This document shows, one piece after another, positions 46,383 to 57,703 of a stretch of DNA of 64,000 bases (position 1 is its first letter; every line of letters begins with the position of its first letter). This stretch comes from Rhytidiadelphus loreus (lineage: Eukaryota > Streptophyta > Bryopsida > Hypnales > Hylocomiaceae): contig OX344763.1 in assembly GCA_947034895.1 (NCBI GenBank), forward strand, positions 84,215,093 through 84,279,092, written 5' to 3'. The notes below the pieces were generated by a model that had not been told where the DNA came from, ran no database searches, and worked only from the letters and a program-made list of their open reading frames with translations. The translations under genes were made by a program, and so were the position numbers.

Positions 46383-46501
46383 TTCACTTACATGTAGCTC
46401 ACGTTCTTAAATTTACTCCATCACTCACTAATCATTAGATAATACGTTGCAGGCACTTGTTAGGTTTTGATTCCTTGCCCTAAATCTTGAGAGCATCTCC
46501 A

Positions 46502-48111
46502 ATGGCGGACCACAAGAAGAAGACCAAGGCAAAAGGAGCCATGCACCCTAGGCAACGACGCATCCTTTTGGACCCAACGTATGTGGCCTACCGAGGTTGG
46601 GATTGAATTTTAAGAGATTGGACCGCCAATACTTATAAGTCCTTCGTGGGGTGGAGCCACATCGACAAGTTATTCCTCTATCATCGGCATTACACAAATC
46701 GGCGCAACAATATAGCCAATCTACATCCATGCCGTAATGATGCATTTGTGCAACGATGTATCGAAATTTATCGATACTTGTATGGCACACATTTAGTACC
46801 CAGAAGTGAAGTCCCGTATTTCATATGTGCAGTGGTGTATGCAAAACTCATTTTGTTTTGAAGCGTGGATTGGAGTTCAATTAAGGGAGTGAAGCATGCT
46901 CGCCTTCCACCTACAAAAGACATTCTAAAGGCGGCTCTATCTGCCAATCCACATGAAGGGTTAGGCTAGAAGAAAAACTTGAAGGAGGGAGTACCCGATG
47001 AGCAGTTTCAGTGGACATCATTTGATTCATCTTCTGGAGACAAAGACAACCATGGTGAAGACCTTCCAGTGGAGCCTATAAACATGGCGATGGTGGCTTC
47101 TACTTCCCAAAATTTACCTCCCCCGAGAGTGGAAGAAGAGGGTGAACAAGCTAGGCAACCACAAGATCTTGATATTTTGCCTCTTGCTATGGTGAATCCG
47201 ATTACAGTTTCTTGCATTGAAGAGGACGAAGTCATGCAGTATGTGCTTGTATGCGTGCAAGAAGCTAAAGATGACGTTTTTTGGACAGAGATGGAAACGA
47301 AAGAAGATGTTCAGCCTTCTTTGTTCCAATTGGAATGTGTTGAAGACATGTTCCCAAGTGAGGAATTTGTTGAAGATGGAACTGTCCTTAACACAGTAAT
47401 GTTGGACAACAAAGCTGTTTATAGAGTTCAACTCAAGAAGCTTCTAAAAGAGTTGGATGAAAAGTATATGGAGTGTGAGAAGCTTGACAATCAAGAAATG
47501 CAAACTTTGAGTGGAGATATTGTAAGTAGCTTACGTGCTGAAATTGAAAGTCGGCAAGTTCTTTTGTCAACGCAAATAACAAAGATTATAGACTTGGAAG
47601 CATTTTACCTTAGATTCTCTTCTCGGCATGCTGGAGGATTTAGTTCTTTTAGCAATGAGTTTGCCAAAGAATGGCTTGCCAAAATTATGGAAGTATGCAA
47701 GCTGGAAGAAGATCAAGCAAACTTGGAGAAGCGAGGGGTGGAAAAAGCACGATCAAGATTAAATTTCTTGAAAGCATTAAAGGACAAACTGACAAAGTCC
47801 CCCTTGTTGCAGAAATGTGTGGTTGGAAAGATGTGGCTACTAAACAAGCATTGTCTTTTACGGAAGTAGCTGACTTGAAAAAGAAGTTTGGGGTTTCTTT
47901 GTCCTTGGATCCGAAATTGGAAAAACATCGGGATACATTGAAGGCGCTTTTAAAGTTTCAAAAATCTTTCAAGAAATATTGGTTGGTAGAAAAGTTGAGG
48001 AAGGATGACCGATACCTTAAGGCTTTGATGTTGGAAGGTAGGAGGGCCACATATAAATTGGAACGTGAGGCTCATGACTGCAAAGAAAAGGGCAAAATGG
48101 ATGTTGAATGA
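46502..48111 (+). pseudogene. Third N-domain/coiled-coil gene, degenerate
   Basis: ATG 46502 (MADHKKKTKAKG) opens a frame that contains stops near 46603, 46860 and 46967 and then runs open to 47869; the C-terminal part continues in another frame to 48111, so a frameshift lies near 47750-47830. The N-domain is clear though diverged: FVGWSHIDKLFLYHRHY, NNIANLHPCRNDAF, QRCIEIYRYLY and VDWSSIK. After an acidic linker the second half is rich in Lys/Glu heptads (LLKELDEKYMECEKL and LKKKFGVSLSLDPKLEKH) and looks coiled coil. No RING or kinase motif. It lies directly upstream of the hAT transposase in the same direction. Function unknown. Confidence 0.65.
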
Positions 48112-48675
48112 TTTTTCTTTTTAGCACATTTTTGAGGACTATGTATATTCCATATTATGTATATATAAAAGAATATTATCCATTTTGAACATTCCAATGC
48201 AAGTACATTGAATTCTATGTAATTCCTTGATAAGAGTAAATAAATATAGATATGAATTTTTGGTTATTTATGTTTGCAAAATTGTGAATACTTGAGTACT
48301 CTAGGAATTTTGGCAGAAAAATGGCCTTAGGACTTTAGGGATTAAAAGAGAATTAAAAAAAAAGAAAAATTAAAAACTTGCCGGATTGGAAAAGAACTTG
48401 TTATTGAAGTTCACTCCAGTTGTCATGGCCAGGGTGAATTGACCCCCTCATTGCCCCTACAGGGCAAACCCTGGAATTTTTTATTTTCAAGGCTTAATTA
48501 TTTTTTAAATTCTAAATTCATAGTTGCAATCAGAGGCCCCAAATTACTCTAAAGAGATGCAAGAACTACCAAAAAAATTGGCACAACATAGGGGACTTTT
48601 TTGTCAAACCTAAGTTGACCGGGGTAATGAGGGGGTTAATTCTCTCTGCGCAGTTGTCAACCCAGGCAAGACCTC
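48112..48675. other. Gene-free AT-rich stretch
   Basis: The 3' flank of the third N-domain gene with A/T runs; a pair of inverted phrases around GGGGGTCAATTC/GAGGGGGTTAATTC near 48440 and 48627 is the only structure seen. Confidence 0.35.
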
Positions 48676-48679
48676 TCTA

Positions 48680-48960
48680 TCGCCTCATACAGGACCCACG
48701 GTCGCCCCCACCTAGACTCACGGTCTCCTTTGAATCCAACATAGTGTTGACCCGCGGTTGCCCTTGTATCCGCAGTCACTCGTAAGACTCGCAGTCGCCC
48801 ATTCCTGGACCCACAATCGCCTATTCCTAGACCCGTGGCGCCTTTTGGACCTGAAGTCGTCCAATCTTGTACCTCCGATCGCCCATCACCCGCAATCGCC
48901 CTTTACCGGACTTATTTCAAGTTTTTGGACCCGCATTCTCTCATAGGGCGAACGTGGGTC
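48680..48960. repeat. Minisatellite before the hAT transposase
   Basis: About ten degenerate CCCGCAGTCGCC cores. A TATA box follows at 48976-48982. No leader block of the type found before the other genes is visible. Confidence 0.7.
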
Positions 48961-48975
48961 CAAGGAGTTGTGTTG

Positions 48976-48982
48976 TATAAAG
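48976..48982 (+). promoter_or_regulatory. TATA box of the transposase gene
   Basis: TATAAAG about 230 bp before ATG 49209, directly after the minisatellite. Confidence 0.45.
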
Positions 48983-49208
48983 CTCTAGGGTATCCCTTGT
49001 TTTATCACCTTGGCTCTGTTGATAAAACTCTTGTCTTGGACCTTCGAAAGAAGCTTCATGCGGACGTTTAACTTCTTCAGAGGGCAGCAACCGTGTTTAG
49101 AAGGGTTTACAAGACCATTCTAAGCAGGTTGCTTTGTCATTACATCTTCTATAGTATTAGTGTGATTACTGTAGTCATTTTCTTTGAAGATCCAATGTTG
49201 ATACACGG

Positions 49209-52075
49209 ATGTCCACGAAGGATTGGAACCCTTGGCTAGTACCATACACCCCAACTGATCATTCCCCCCATGCTCAAAAATGCGTATTTTGTGGGTGGAA
49301 CAAAGCATTTGTACGGAAGAGAGCACTGATTCACTTTGGATATGGCGGCTCAACTACATTGGAGCGTTGTAAAGAAATCCCTAGAATTGTACGAAAAAAG
49401 GTTAGGACTTGCGAGGGGCAAGTTCCAAGGTTCATGAGTTACGAAGAGATGTATGATGCATCGACCAATCATGATACACCAGCTACTGTTGCACAGTCTC
49501 TTGTCACATCCGCGTTGGATGTTGAAGAAGAAGGGTCTCTCAATCCTTTTGAAACAAATGCAAGACCAATTCCTACGCTTGATTCAATAGATTCTATTGG
49601 AACAACGCTTGAGAGAAGGAGGAATATGCCATCTGTTTCTCGGCAAAGAAGCATAGATGAGTCATTACAGACGGGCCGCAGACAAGAGTTGGATAGGTTG
49701 TGGGCTTCTTTATTTTACGAGGCGAACATTGCATTCAACATTGTGCGCCACCCGGCCTTCATGAATGCTGTTAAACAAACTGCAGTAGTAGGATTCATAT
49801 ACCAACTGCCATCGTATAATGTGGTTCGCTCAAGAATGATAAACGTTAAAAAGGCATCGGTTCAAGCCATGGTCTCCGAGCAGACGAGGGTTTCAATAAG
49901 TCAGTATGGAGCGACAATTTGTTCAAATGGTTGGTCCGATACTAATTCGCGGCCGTTACTGAATATGATGTTGGTGTGTCCCGTTGGGGATGTCTTTTGA
50001 GGATCAATGGATAGTACTGGGGAGAAGAAGGATATATCTTACACGAGTGAGACGATGGCACAATACATTGAGGAAGTTGGTCCTAACAACGTTGTGCAAT
50101 TGTATACAGACAATGCTGTAGTCATGACGGGGGCGATGGCAAAGTTGGAAGAAAAGTACCCTCACATTTATAGGCAGGGTTGTGCGGCACACATTTTGGA
50201 CTTACTCTTAGAAGACTGGGCAAAGGATTAGAGGATAAAGGAGTTGAAAAAAAAGGCTTCATCAATTGTGAAGTTCATCAAGAAATACCAACATACTTTG
50301 GCGTTGTTTCGGAGATTTTCACCAAACAAAGTGTTGAGACTTCCAAGCAAAACACGTTTTGCCACAAATTTCTTGATGATTGATCGTTTGGTAGACTGCA
50401 AGCAAGCAGTGTACAACGTGACATTGGACAAGACATACATGACGTTCGAGTTGAGTTTGCAAAACCGTAGTAATGGACATTTCATTATGGGCAAGGCCAA
50501 ACTTGCAAGGTAAGGTATCCGTTCAGAGGAGTTCTGGGTTCAGTGCAACAATTTGAAGAAAAAACAGGTGCATTCAATTCCCTACATGAGGCTTCTGATA
50601 TCATTGAATGTCAATTATTGCCTCATCAATGGTGGAATCATGGGGGGGGCAATGCTCTTCCAAAAATTGCAAAGCAAATTCTCGGTTTAACGTGCTCAGC
50701 ATTTTCGTGTGAAAGGAATTGGAGCATGTATTCCTTTGTGCATAATAAAGTGCGAAATCGCTTGGCCACACCAAAGGCGGAGACATAGGTGTATATCTAC
50801 GTGAACAACAAACTTGAATGTCAGAAACATGGACACAACCCAGCCATTTTTTACGACCAGATGCTTGCAAATGGAGATGCTGAGGACGAGCGTGATGGGC
50901 CTATGTCTTCAGGGGAAGAAGACAAGGTTGTTCCCGATTTTATGAGAGAACGCCAAAACCGCAAGGATGAAGAGGTTCGGTTGCACAACAATCCTTGGAA
51001 TGCAATGGTTCGGCCCCCACCTAGTCCTCCACAACCAATATACGGGAATACATTTGACTTTCATGACGATGGGTATGTTTCTTCTGGAAATTCACCTGTA
51101 CGTAGTCCACCGTGAAACGTCGTGCACACTATGGATGCAATTTCGCCGATACATGCATTACAGAGGAGGGAAAGCACCCCTGACAACAACAACAAAGGCG
51201 TACCTATTCCCATGGCACCCGTAGAACAAGAAGCTAGATCTCCAATACGAACTAATTTGCCTCCAAATATGGCCCGCAATTTAAGAAGCACTGCACAAGT
51301 TCCAATGAGAAGCGAACATGAAGAAGAGGCCATCGAAGTCAATGAAGTTGTACACGAGGGAATACCAAATCTCGTTGTATTGAACGCATCTACCCTCGGA
51401 ACAACTGTTATTATAGATGATGATTTTGATTTGCCGTTGCTAATTGTTATGAATCAAAGTCGGAATGTGCCGTTGAATCCAATGACGACTAGAAATGTGG
51501 CAACAGTGAGGAGGTCTATCCCAACCCTTCCAACAAGGCCACCGATGCATGGAGGTGCTCTACGGACAATTGATGAAGAGGTGCACAGCTCAGCTCCACA
51601 ACCCACTCAACCTTCATTCGTGTCTGGCCCTGGTGAATCATCATTAGGAATCCAGGGGCGCAACAATAGAGGCCAAAAAAGGCATATTAGAAGGGTTGAC
51701 GAGAGAGGACCTCAAAACCCTAAACGACCCACTCAAATTGTCCAGCGGTGTACCATTGGAGCGGGATGTTCCACCCCGAATGTTGGACAGTCAAATAGAA
51801 GAGGGCGACACCATGTATCCAACATGGATGGAACTACGGATGCCTTGAGGCTCACGAAACGACTTGTGCAAACTGAAGGCATATGTGGTGTAGATACAGA
51901 AGTTCAAAATCTAAACTCAAAGGTAGAGTGTGAGGTACAAATCGAAGTAGTAACAAGGGAAGATGATGAAAACGAGAGCTCGAACGACAATAGGAGCAAT
52001 AAAGAGTCTTACAAAGATACAGATCCTAACGTTGATGAGGTGCCAAGCAATTCTACATTCACGCCTAGTGACTAG
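49209..52075 (+). pseudogene. hAT-family transposase (DUF659 type), inactive
   Basis: ATG 49209 starts a BED-like zinc finger (KCVFCGW, then IHFGYGGSTTLERC). Next come DUF659-type sequence (IAFNIVRHPAFMNAV, YQLPSYNVVRSRM), the first catalytic Asp region (SNGWSD), the second (LYTDNAVVMTGA), the CxxH motif (QGCAAHILDLLLED), and the C-terminal dimerisation domain with CERNWS (LPKIAKQILGLTCSAFSCER). A long acidic, Pro/Ser-rich tail reaches 52075, which is unusual in length. Stops lie at 49998, 50229, 50511, 50786 and 51113, with one frame change between 50513 and 50543. About 100-150 residues normally found between the CxxH region and the dimerisation domain are missing near 50513, so there is a deletion. 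It is the only visible transposase able, in its ancestral form, to move the giant element. Confidence 0.85.
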
Positions 52076-52615
52076 AGTATTAGACAAGTAGACAATAATT
52101 ATAGTTATAAGGTTTTAGTTTATGTGTTTGATAGCAAATCTTTGTAGTTCAAGCTTTGAGCCTTCATCTTGATGTATAAGGATTTTGTAGTGCCTCATCA
52201 AGCATATGAGCATATTAGAGTGAGGGACAAATTACTAGTTTTAAAATATATGTTGAGTTCTAATTGTTAGGCGGTTAGGTAATGACTGCAACGAGATTAT
52301 AGAAGTGGAATGCAAATACGACTATATTTGAAGTCCACTTCAAAGCAATATGGATGACTTATTAATATAATTGTTGTTGATATTATTATTGTGGCCTTAT
52401 ATTGGATGACTTTTTGGAATTAGAGAAGTTCTATCCAATTTACATTTCATGGGCTTTATTATTTGCACTTATAAATTATAAACCCCAATGTAAAGAAGAG
52501 GACTATGAAATACTTATTTAGAACCCAATGTAGCACTTAATTCTACGCTTATAGAATTCCTTTGTAATGTGTTGCTTCAAGGACTGAATATGCCAAATTG
52601 AAATCCTAAACTAAA
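52076..52615. other. 3' flank of the transposase, no gene
   Basis: AT-rich, with two or more AATATAATTG-type words. Nothing recognised. Confidence 0.35.
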
Positions 52616-52619
52616 CCTA

Positions 52620-53190
52620 CACCCGAGGTCGCCCTCTCCCCTCACCTGAGGTTGCCCTGGAATCCGCGATCGCCGTCTGTTGCTCCCACACGCAGTCGCC
52701 CTGTAACATGAAGTCGCCCTGTAACATGAAGTCGCCCCTACTTCTTAGACCCGAGGTCGCCCTTAGTACCCAAAGCCGCGGTTGCTGTCTATTGCTCCCA
52801 CACGTAGTCGCCCTATAATCCGAAGTCGCCCCTACTTCTCAAACCCGAGGTCGCCCTCAATACCCAAAGCCGCAGTCGCCGTCTACTACTCCCACACGCA
52901 GTCGCCCTGTAGCCCGAAGTCGCCCCTACTTCTCAGACCCGAGGTTGCCCTTAGTACCCAAAGCCGCGGTCACCCCTAAATTCGAAGTCACCCTAGCACC
53001 CCTGACCCGCAGTCGCCTTCAATCGTAAACCCGCAGTTGCCTCTAATTTTTCCACTCGAAGTCGCCCCTAAACCTGAAGTCGCCCTAGCGCCCCTGACTC
53101 GCAGTCGTCCCTTCATCCGAAGTCGCTTCTATTTTTGAAACCCGAGGTTGCCCAAGGAAGACCTACACGCACCCCCACCCGCATTCGCCG
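52620..53190. repeat. Subterminal minisatellite at the right end
   Basis: Variants of CCCGAGGTCGCC and CCGAAGTCGCCCC are arranged in larger units beginning CTCCCACACG at about 52683, 52794 and 52889. Position matches the minisatellite inside the end at 16155. Confidence 0.75.
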
Positions 53191-53199
53191 ATGCTGGTT

Positions 53200-53378
53200 G
53201 TCCACGTTAGTTCTGAAGCCTTGCCACGTAGGCAAAATCTATTTATTGTGGGGTAAATTATTTTATCCTTCCGCGACGCGATGTCAAGTAAACTTGACAC
53301 TTAGTAACACGCGACATGTGACGTCAGACGTCATACACGACACCTAAACCCAAAAATATGTCAAACAAGACAACCCTA
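53200..53378 (-). repeat. Diverged terminal sequence of the giant element (right end)
   Basis: The complement starts TAGGGTTGTCTTGTTTGACA. It carries palindrome TGACGT/ACGTCA (53319-53333), inverted arms TGTCAAGT/ACTTGACA (53282-53299), a C run and a CACGTGGCA-like word, i.e. the same kinds of elements in the same order as at 16155 but with different bases. The first base is T instead of C, perhaps a mutation. Homology by architecture is clear to me; base identity is low. Confidence 0.5.
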
Positions 53379-56200
53379 CCCCCGTGTTGTACTTGAAAGA
53401 CCGCAAAATAATAATAGTTTATCTCGTGAAAGAAAGGGAAGGGAAGAAAAAAAATAAGAGGAATAATTTCTTTATGAATTTCACATGTACAATCCATGAG
53501 TTTTATAATTATTTCTAGAGAGATACAATTATTGATGGCCAGCCACTATACTTTAACAAACATAAACTGAAAATGAGTTAATCTCATGAAAAAAATGTAA
53601 TGAAGGTAAAAAAAATTGTAGGCCTTAATTGTAAACGATTGAATCCCACATGTGCATTTAGTAGTTAGTACAAACAAAATTTTCTATAATTTTCAAGGGA
53701 TTATGAAACTTAATGCCCCTTGTTGAACTTTAATAAACAACCACAAAGTATAAATGCTCAATCATTCTCAGGAAAAAAATGTAATGAAGAGTATTGTTTG
53801 TTTTCTATTAATGACCATAATTCACTTGAAATCATGAAATTCTTATGTATAATATTGGGAAAAAAAAGTAGTAGATAGAATTTATAATACTTGAAATTCA
53901 TGTTACATAACATTTATACTCTAAACCAATTTCGGAATTCAAAACTTCAATCACAAATGAAACACCACATTAGTTGTGTTTTGATGAACCCAATTCATAT
54001 GAAGTCATGGATTTGATATGTTTATAAATGGTTGAAATCAACAAACAAGTTTAAAATACTTTTAATACTTCAAATTCATTTCATATCTACCTTGAATCCA
54101 CGCAAGCCTTTACTAAATATATAGATGTTATATTGGACATGATTATTGATGAAAGAACACAAGTTCTTTTTTCCAATGTTCCCTAAAATCCGTTTGAAAA
54201 AATTACAAAACGCCAACTAAAACGTGGGTTTTATATAGTATATAAAACATCCATGACAAATAAAATACAACGTCTGTAGTAATTTTTTGCATTACTGGTA
54301 AAGCAAATAAAAAATAAAGATTAGCATTCAAAGTATCTTAATGTAGTACAGGACTTAGTTAGTAATCTTTTCATTCATACACTAAAGAATTATAAAAATG
54401 AATGATTTAATATGAATTAAAAAAAAAACTAAACTAAATTCTTTTTGATGTTGTTACCACATTGAAGTGGTTCATTATATGAATGCAATGTCAATCATGA
54501 CAATTTAAACAACTCCCTACACATTATATGCCCTCTTAATGAATGATGGACTATGTGAATAATGGTGTCATAATTCATGAGACCGAAGATAGTGGGGACA
54601 TAAATCAATGATAACCTATAAGCCCCATGACCCCATCATAAATGAGTGTATAGTGGAATACTTCAAATGCATATTTAGTCGCAATTGTGATTATGAATGC
54701 CACTACTAAGTCATAGGTATCCGAGTACACAAGAAAAAAAGCAAACTTCACATTATAGCACTTTAAAGAACCCACTTCATGAAAGGCATGCTTTGTACAT
54801 TACAAATATGAAGTGCAATCATAGTAGTGGAAATCAAATGTATGGAAAGAATTTGCAAATTATTAAAAGATGTAGTCAACATTCATTACAAAAGAAAATT
54901 CCTTGCCTACTTAGTTCTTTCCACTGTCATCATCTCCGTCTTTAATTATTTATTGAGTACTTCAATCATGTTTTATATTACAAAATGAAGATCTCTAATG
55001 TCATTCTTTTGAGGACATCACTCATGAACAAATTACCTTATTGTCTCAGAAGACAATCAAGACAATCAAGACAATCAAAATCAAAGAGGATGTTGTAATT
55101 AAAAATTGTTTATATTCAAAGAATTTAGAGTTCACATTTATTTTTTCATAGTCATAGTTATAGTCACTTCATGGTAGTACACTTGAAACAATTCATGAAT
55201 TATTAAGTACAAGTATAGTCAATGTTCGAGCAATTACTAAATAGTTTTTACGAAATTCAATTTTTTTCATCTCAATCATGATATTGTGGAACTCATCAAC
55301 ATGAAGGCCCCAAATGTCTTTGAAGTCACATGAAAAAGGAGAAGAAAAAAAAAATTTAAGAATGTACATCTATAGGAAATGTACAATTCAATACATGACC
55401 AAATTCAATTTTATGAATACTACAATTTTTTGACTATGTAGGCATCTTTTCCACAAAGTGAAAGAATAGGATCTATTTTTTAATGCAACTTTCACATTTC
55501 TGCATGAAACATTGTTAAAGTAGGTTAGGTTAAGTAAAACTTTAACTTTTCAAGTTCATCCTATGAATATTAACTATGAAGCTTTAGCATGACCCTTGAA
55601 TATAGTTCTAGTTAGGAATTTTTAATTGTAGTCATGTAGTCATGGTAAACAATGCAGTCAAAGTTCTTGAATTTCTTCCAATACATTCTTGAACTAGTGT
55701 TGTATATGATCCTATGGTTACATATGTCGAACAAACTCGATTGGTGATGTAGGTTATGTGGTCCTTCCAAAGCTAATTGGTATTTGTGAGAGTTATCTAA
55801 TGGAAAATAAACCTTTGGAAGTTTAAAGGTCAAGTATCCTACATCAAAGAAGCCGTAAAGAAACCAAGACATCTTCCCCCCAGTAAAAATGTTGCCCTGC
55901 ATAAACCCACACTCCAAATTGAAACCCTAAAATACCAAACCCTAAACCCTAATATCCCAAACTCTAAACCCTTAAATACCAAACCCTATAGCATACAACC
56001 TTGAACTACAAACCTGATCGTCAAAAACCATCAAACCTTCATCGAGTACACCTCAAGGGGGAAATCACCATCAATTAAATTGCAGGGAAATACTCATTAA
56101 CGGAAGGCACTTAAAGTTTAGATGCTTTCACAGAAAGCACCTCTTCCCATAGTCAATGGAATCATAGAAAAGGAACCTATCGACAAATAGAATCTTTTTC
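53379..56200. other. AT-rich stretch, no supportable gene
   Basis: No conserved frame on either strand. The phrase GACAATCAA is tandemly repeated near 55045-55078. Bases 55920-55985 hold degenerate plant telomere words (AAACCCTAAA, ACCCTAATATCCC), most likely an interstitial relic. Confidence 0.4.
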
Positions 56201-56212
56201 TATCTTAGGCTC

Positions 56213-56220
56213 TATAAAAG
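56213..56220 (+). promoter_or_regulatory. Candidate TATA box for the DDE-like gene
   Basis: TATAAAAG, about 1.5 kb before the ATG at 57704. The ATG follows a polypyrimidine tract and TTTCAG, so a 5' UTR intron spanning the palindromes would join the two. Inferred. Confidence 0.4.
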
Positions 56221-56859
56221 CACTTCCCAAAATGGGAAGCATTTCATTATTACTGTCAGTGAAAGGGCATGACTGAGCCGTTAATATGTTGTTGCTTTTG
56301 GTAGACTTTGAATACGCAAATGTTCGCACCCATTCATTCCCGCGCTTCCTGTGGCAGAGATTCCTAGTCCGTTGGGTATCTTCTTTCCACGCCCTCGAAT
56401 TCGCACCAAAGCCTTGTAGTTGAAGTTTCTATCTCCATTTTGTTGTAATTCTATGACTTCTGGACACCGCTGCTCTCACTTGTTTTCCGAGAATATTTTG
56501 TTGTTATGTTGTTGTTTTGTGCACGTCGTGGAGAGCTTCGGTATTCCCTTTGTGTTTTTTTATTATAGCTAGTAAATTTTGTTCTGATTTGTCCTGTTTT
56601 GTAGTACACTACAATCTTTGTTCGTGCTTCGTGTAGTTTCATTGACTTCCCAAAGGCCAGTGATCTAACAAAGATGTTATTTTTATATTTCTGATGTTCA
56701 CATGGCAATTTGTAGTAACAATAAATTTTCATGGACTTCCGGTTTCATTTGAAGACATCTACGTGTTTGCCCTTCTTCTTTCTGGGATTGTACTTTCCCG
56801 TATTTCTCGGCATAAATTCTGGAAATGTATCGTATACTTCCAATGTATAATAGATAAGA

Positions 56860-57555
56860 TATTCTCGAATCAATGATAGCACTATTCAGACAATGAATGT
56901 TTTAGAGTTATCGTTGAGGTGACGATAAAGCTTCTGTATCTGGATACTTATAGTATCTTCGAGTCAATGATAACCTTTTCCCACATAATGACCATATGAT
57001 TCGTCGAGTAGATGTCTATCCGTCTTGTAGTACTTCTTGGGCTTTGCCTCTTATCAATGATATTTATTTACCGGAGATGGATTGCTTCAGAGATATCGTC
57101 GAATCGATGATAAATCTCAATAATTTTGTAGAGATTTGGTGTTTTTGGTTTGAATAAAATTGTTTCGAAATTGGGATTCATATAGTCAATTGTATATTAA
57201 TTAGTCTGATAATATAATTTATAGAACTAATTCTGTTGTCAACAATTACACCTTCTGTAGTCGATTTATTGTCATTTTTAGTGGAGTTCGGGAACAATGA
57301 CTTTCTATGTCACAACTTTTATTATCCTCAACTCGACAATAAGTTAGAGGACTACTTTAGTTCCAGTTCATAGTCAATGTTGACATTCATATCCTCTTCT
57401 TCATAAATATTTGCTTTTGTGATTTAGTAAACTTTACATTCCTTCTACAAGGTGAATGAATCAAATAGGGAAAATGTTAAAAATTTGAGGTACTCCATAT
57501 TCTATTTTGTGCAAAGTATTTAATAGTTGTAGTTATTATCATCGAGTCGATGATA
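56860..57555. promoter_or_regulatory. Array of 19-bp palindromes upstream of the DDE-like gene
   Basis: Copies at 56860-56878, 56909-56927, 56954-56972, about 56998-57017 (degenerate), 57094-57112, 57323-57341 and 57537-57555. The last is exactly TATCATCGAGTCGATGATA, which equals its own complement except at the central base. The spacing is irregular and the sequence between is unrelated. Confidence 0.7.
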
Positions 57556-57703
57556 ATAGTTACTCATTAATCACATCAAAAACTAATTATGAATAGTTTG
57601 ATTAGAATTAGTGAAGACTTCTTTGACTTTGGAAGGTGTTTTAGAATATCTTTTATGTGCTTTCAATATTTAATCTTTTCTTTGTCCACTGCTTCCTTTC
57701 AGA

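Larger units (their letters stand above)
28880..53378 (+). mobile_element. Giant hAT-type element, copy B (with transposase, left end lost)
   Basis: From left to right: minisatellite, RING gene (+), coiled-coil gene (-), kinase-like gene (-), an expanded repeat block, spliced gene (+), a terminal exon (-), third N-domain gene (+), hAT transposase (+), minisatellite, and an end at about 53378 whose complement reads TAGGGTTGTC. The first 16.8 kb mirror arm A. The inner end lacks the 170-bp terminal sequence present at 16155. All genes carry stops, so the copy is dead. Treating 45.7-53.4 kb as part of the same unit rests on the shared minisatellite, the leader block and the N-domain family; a separate hAT element inserted next to the arm is the alternative. 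Confidence 0.5.

Noticed and set aside
55920..55985. True telomere
   Set aside because: The CCCTAAA words are few and degenerate and ordinary sequence continues on both sides; it is an interstitial relic at most.
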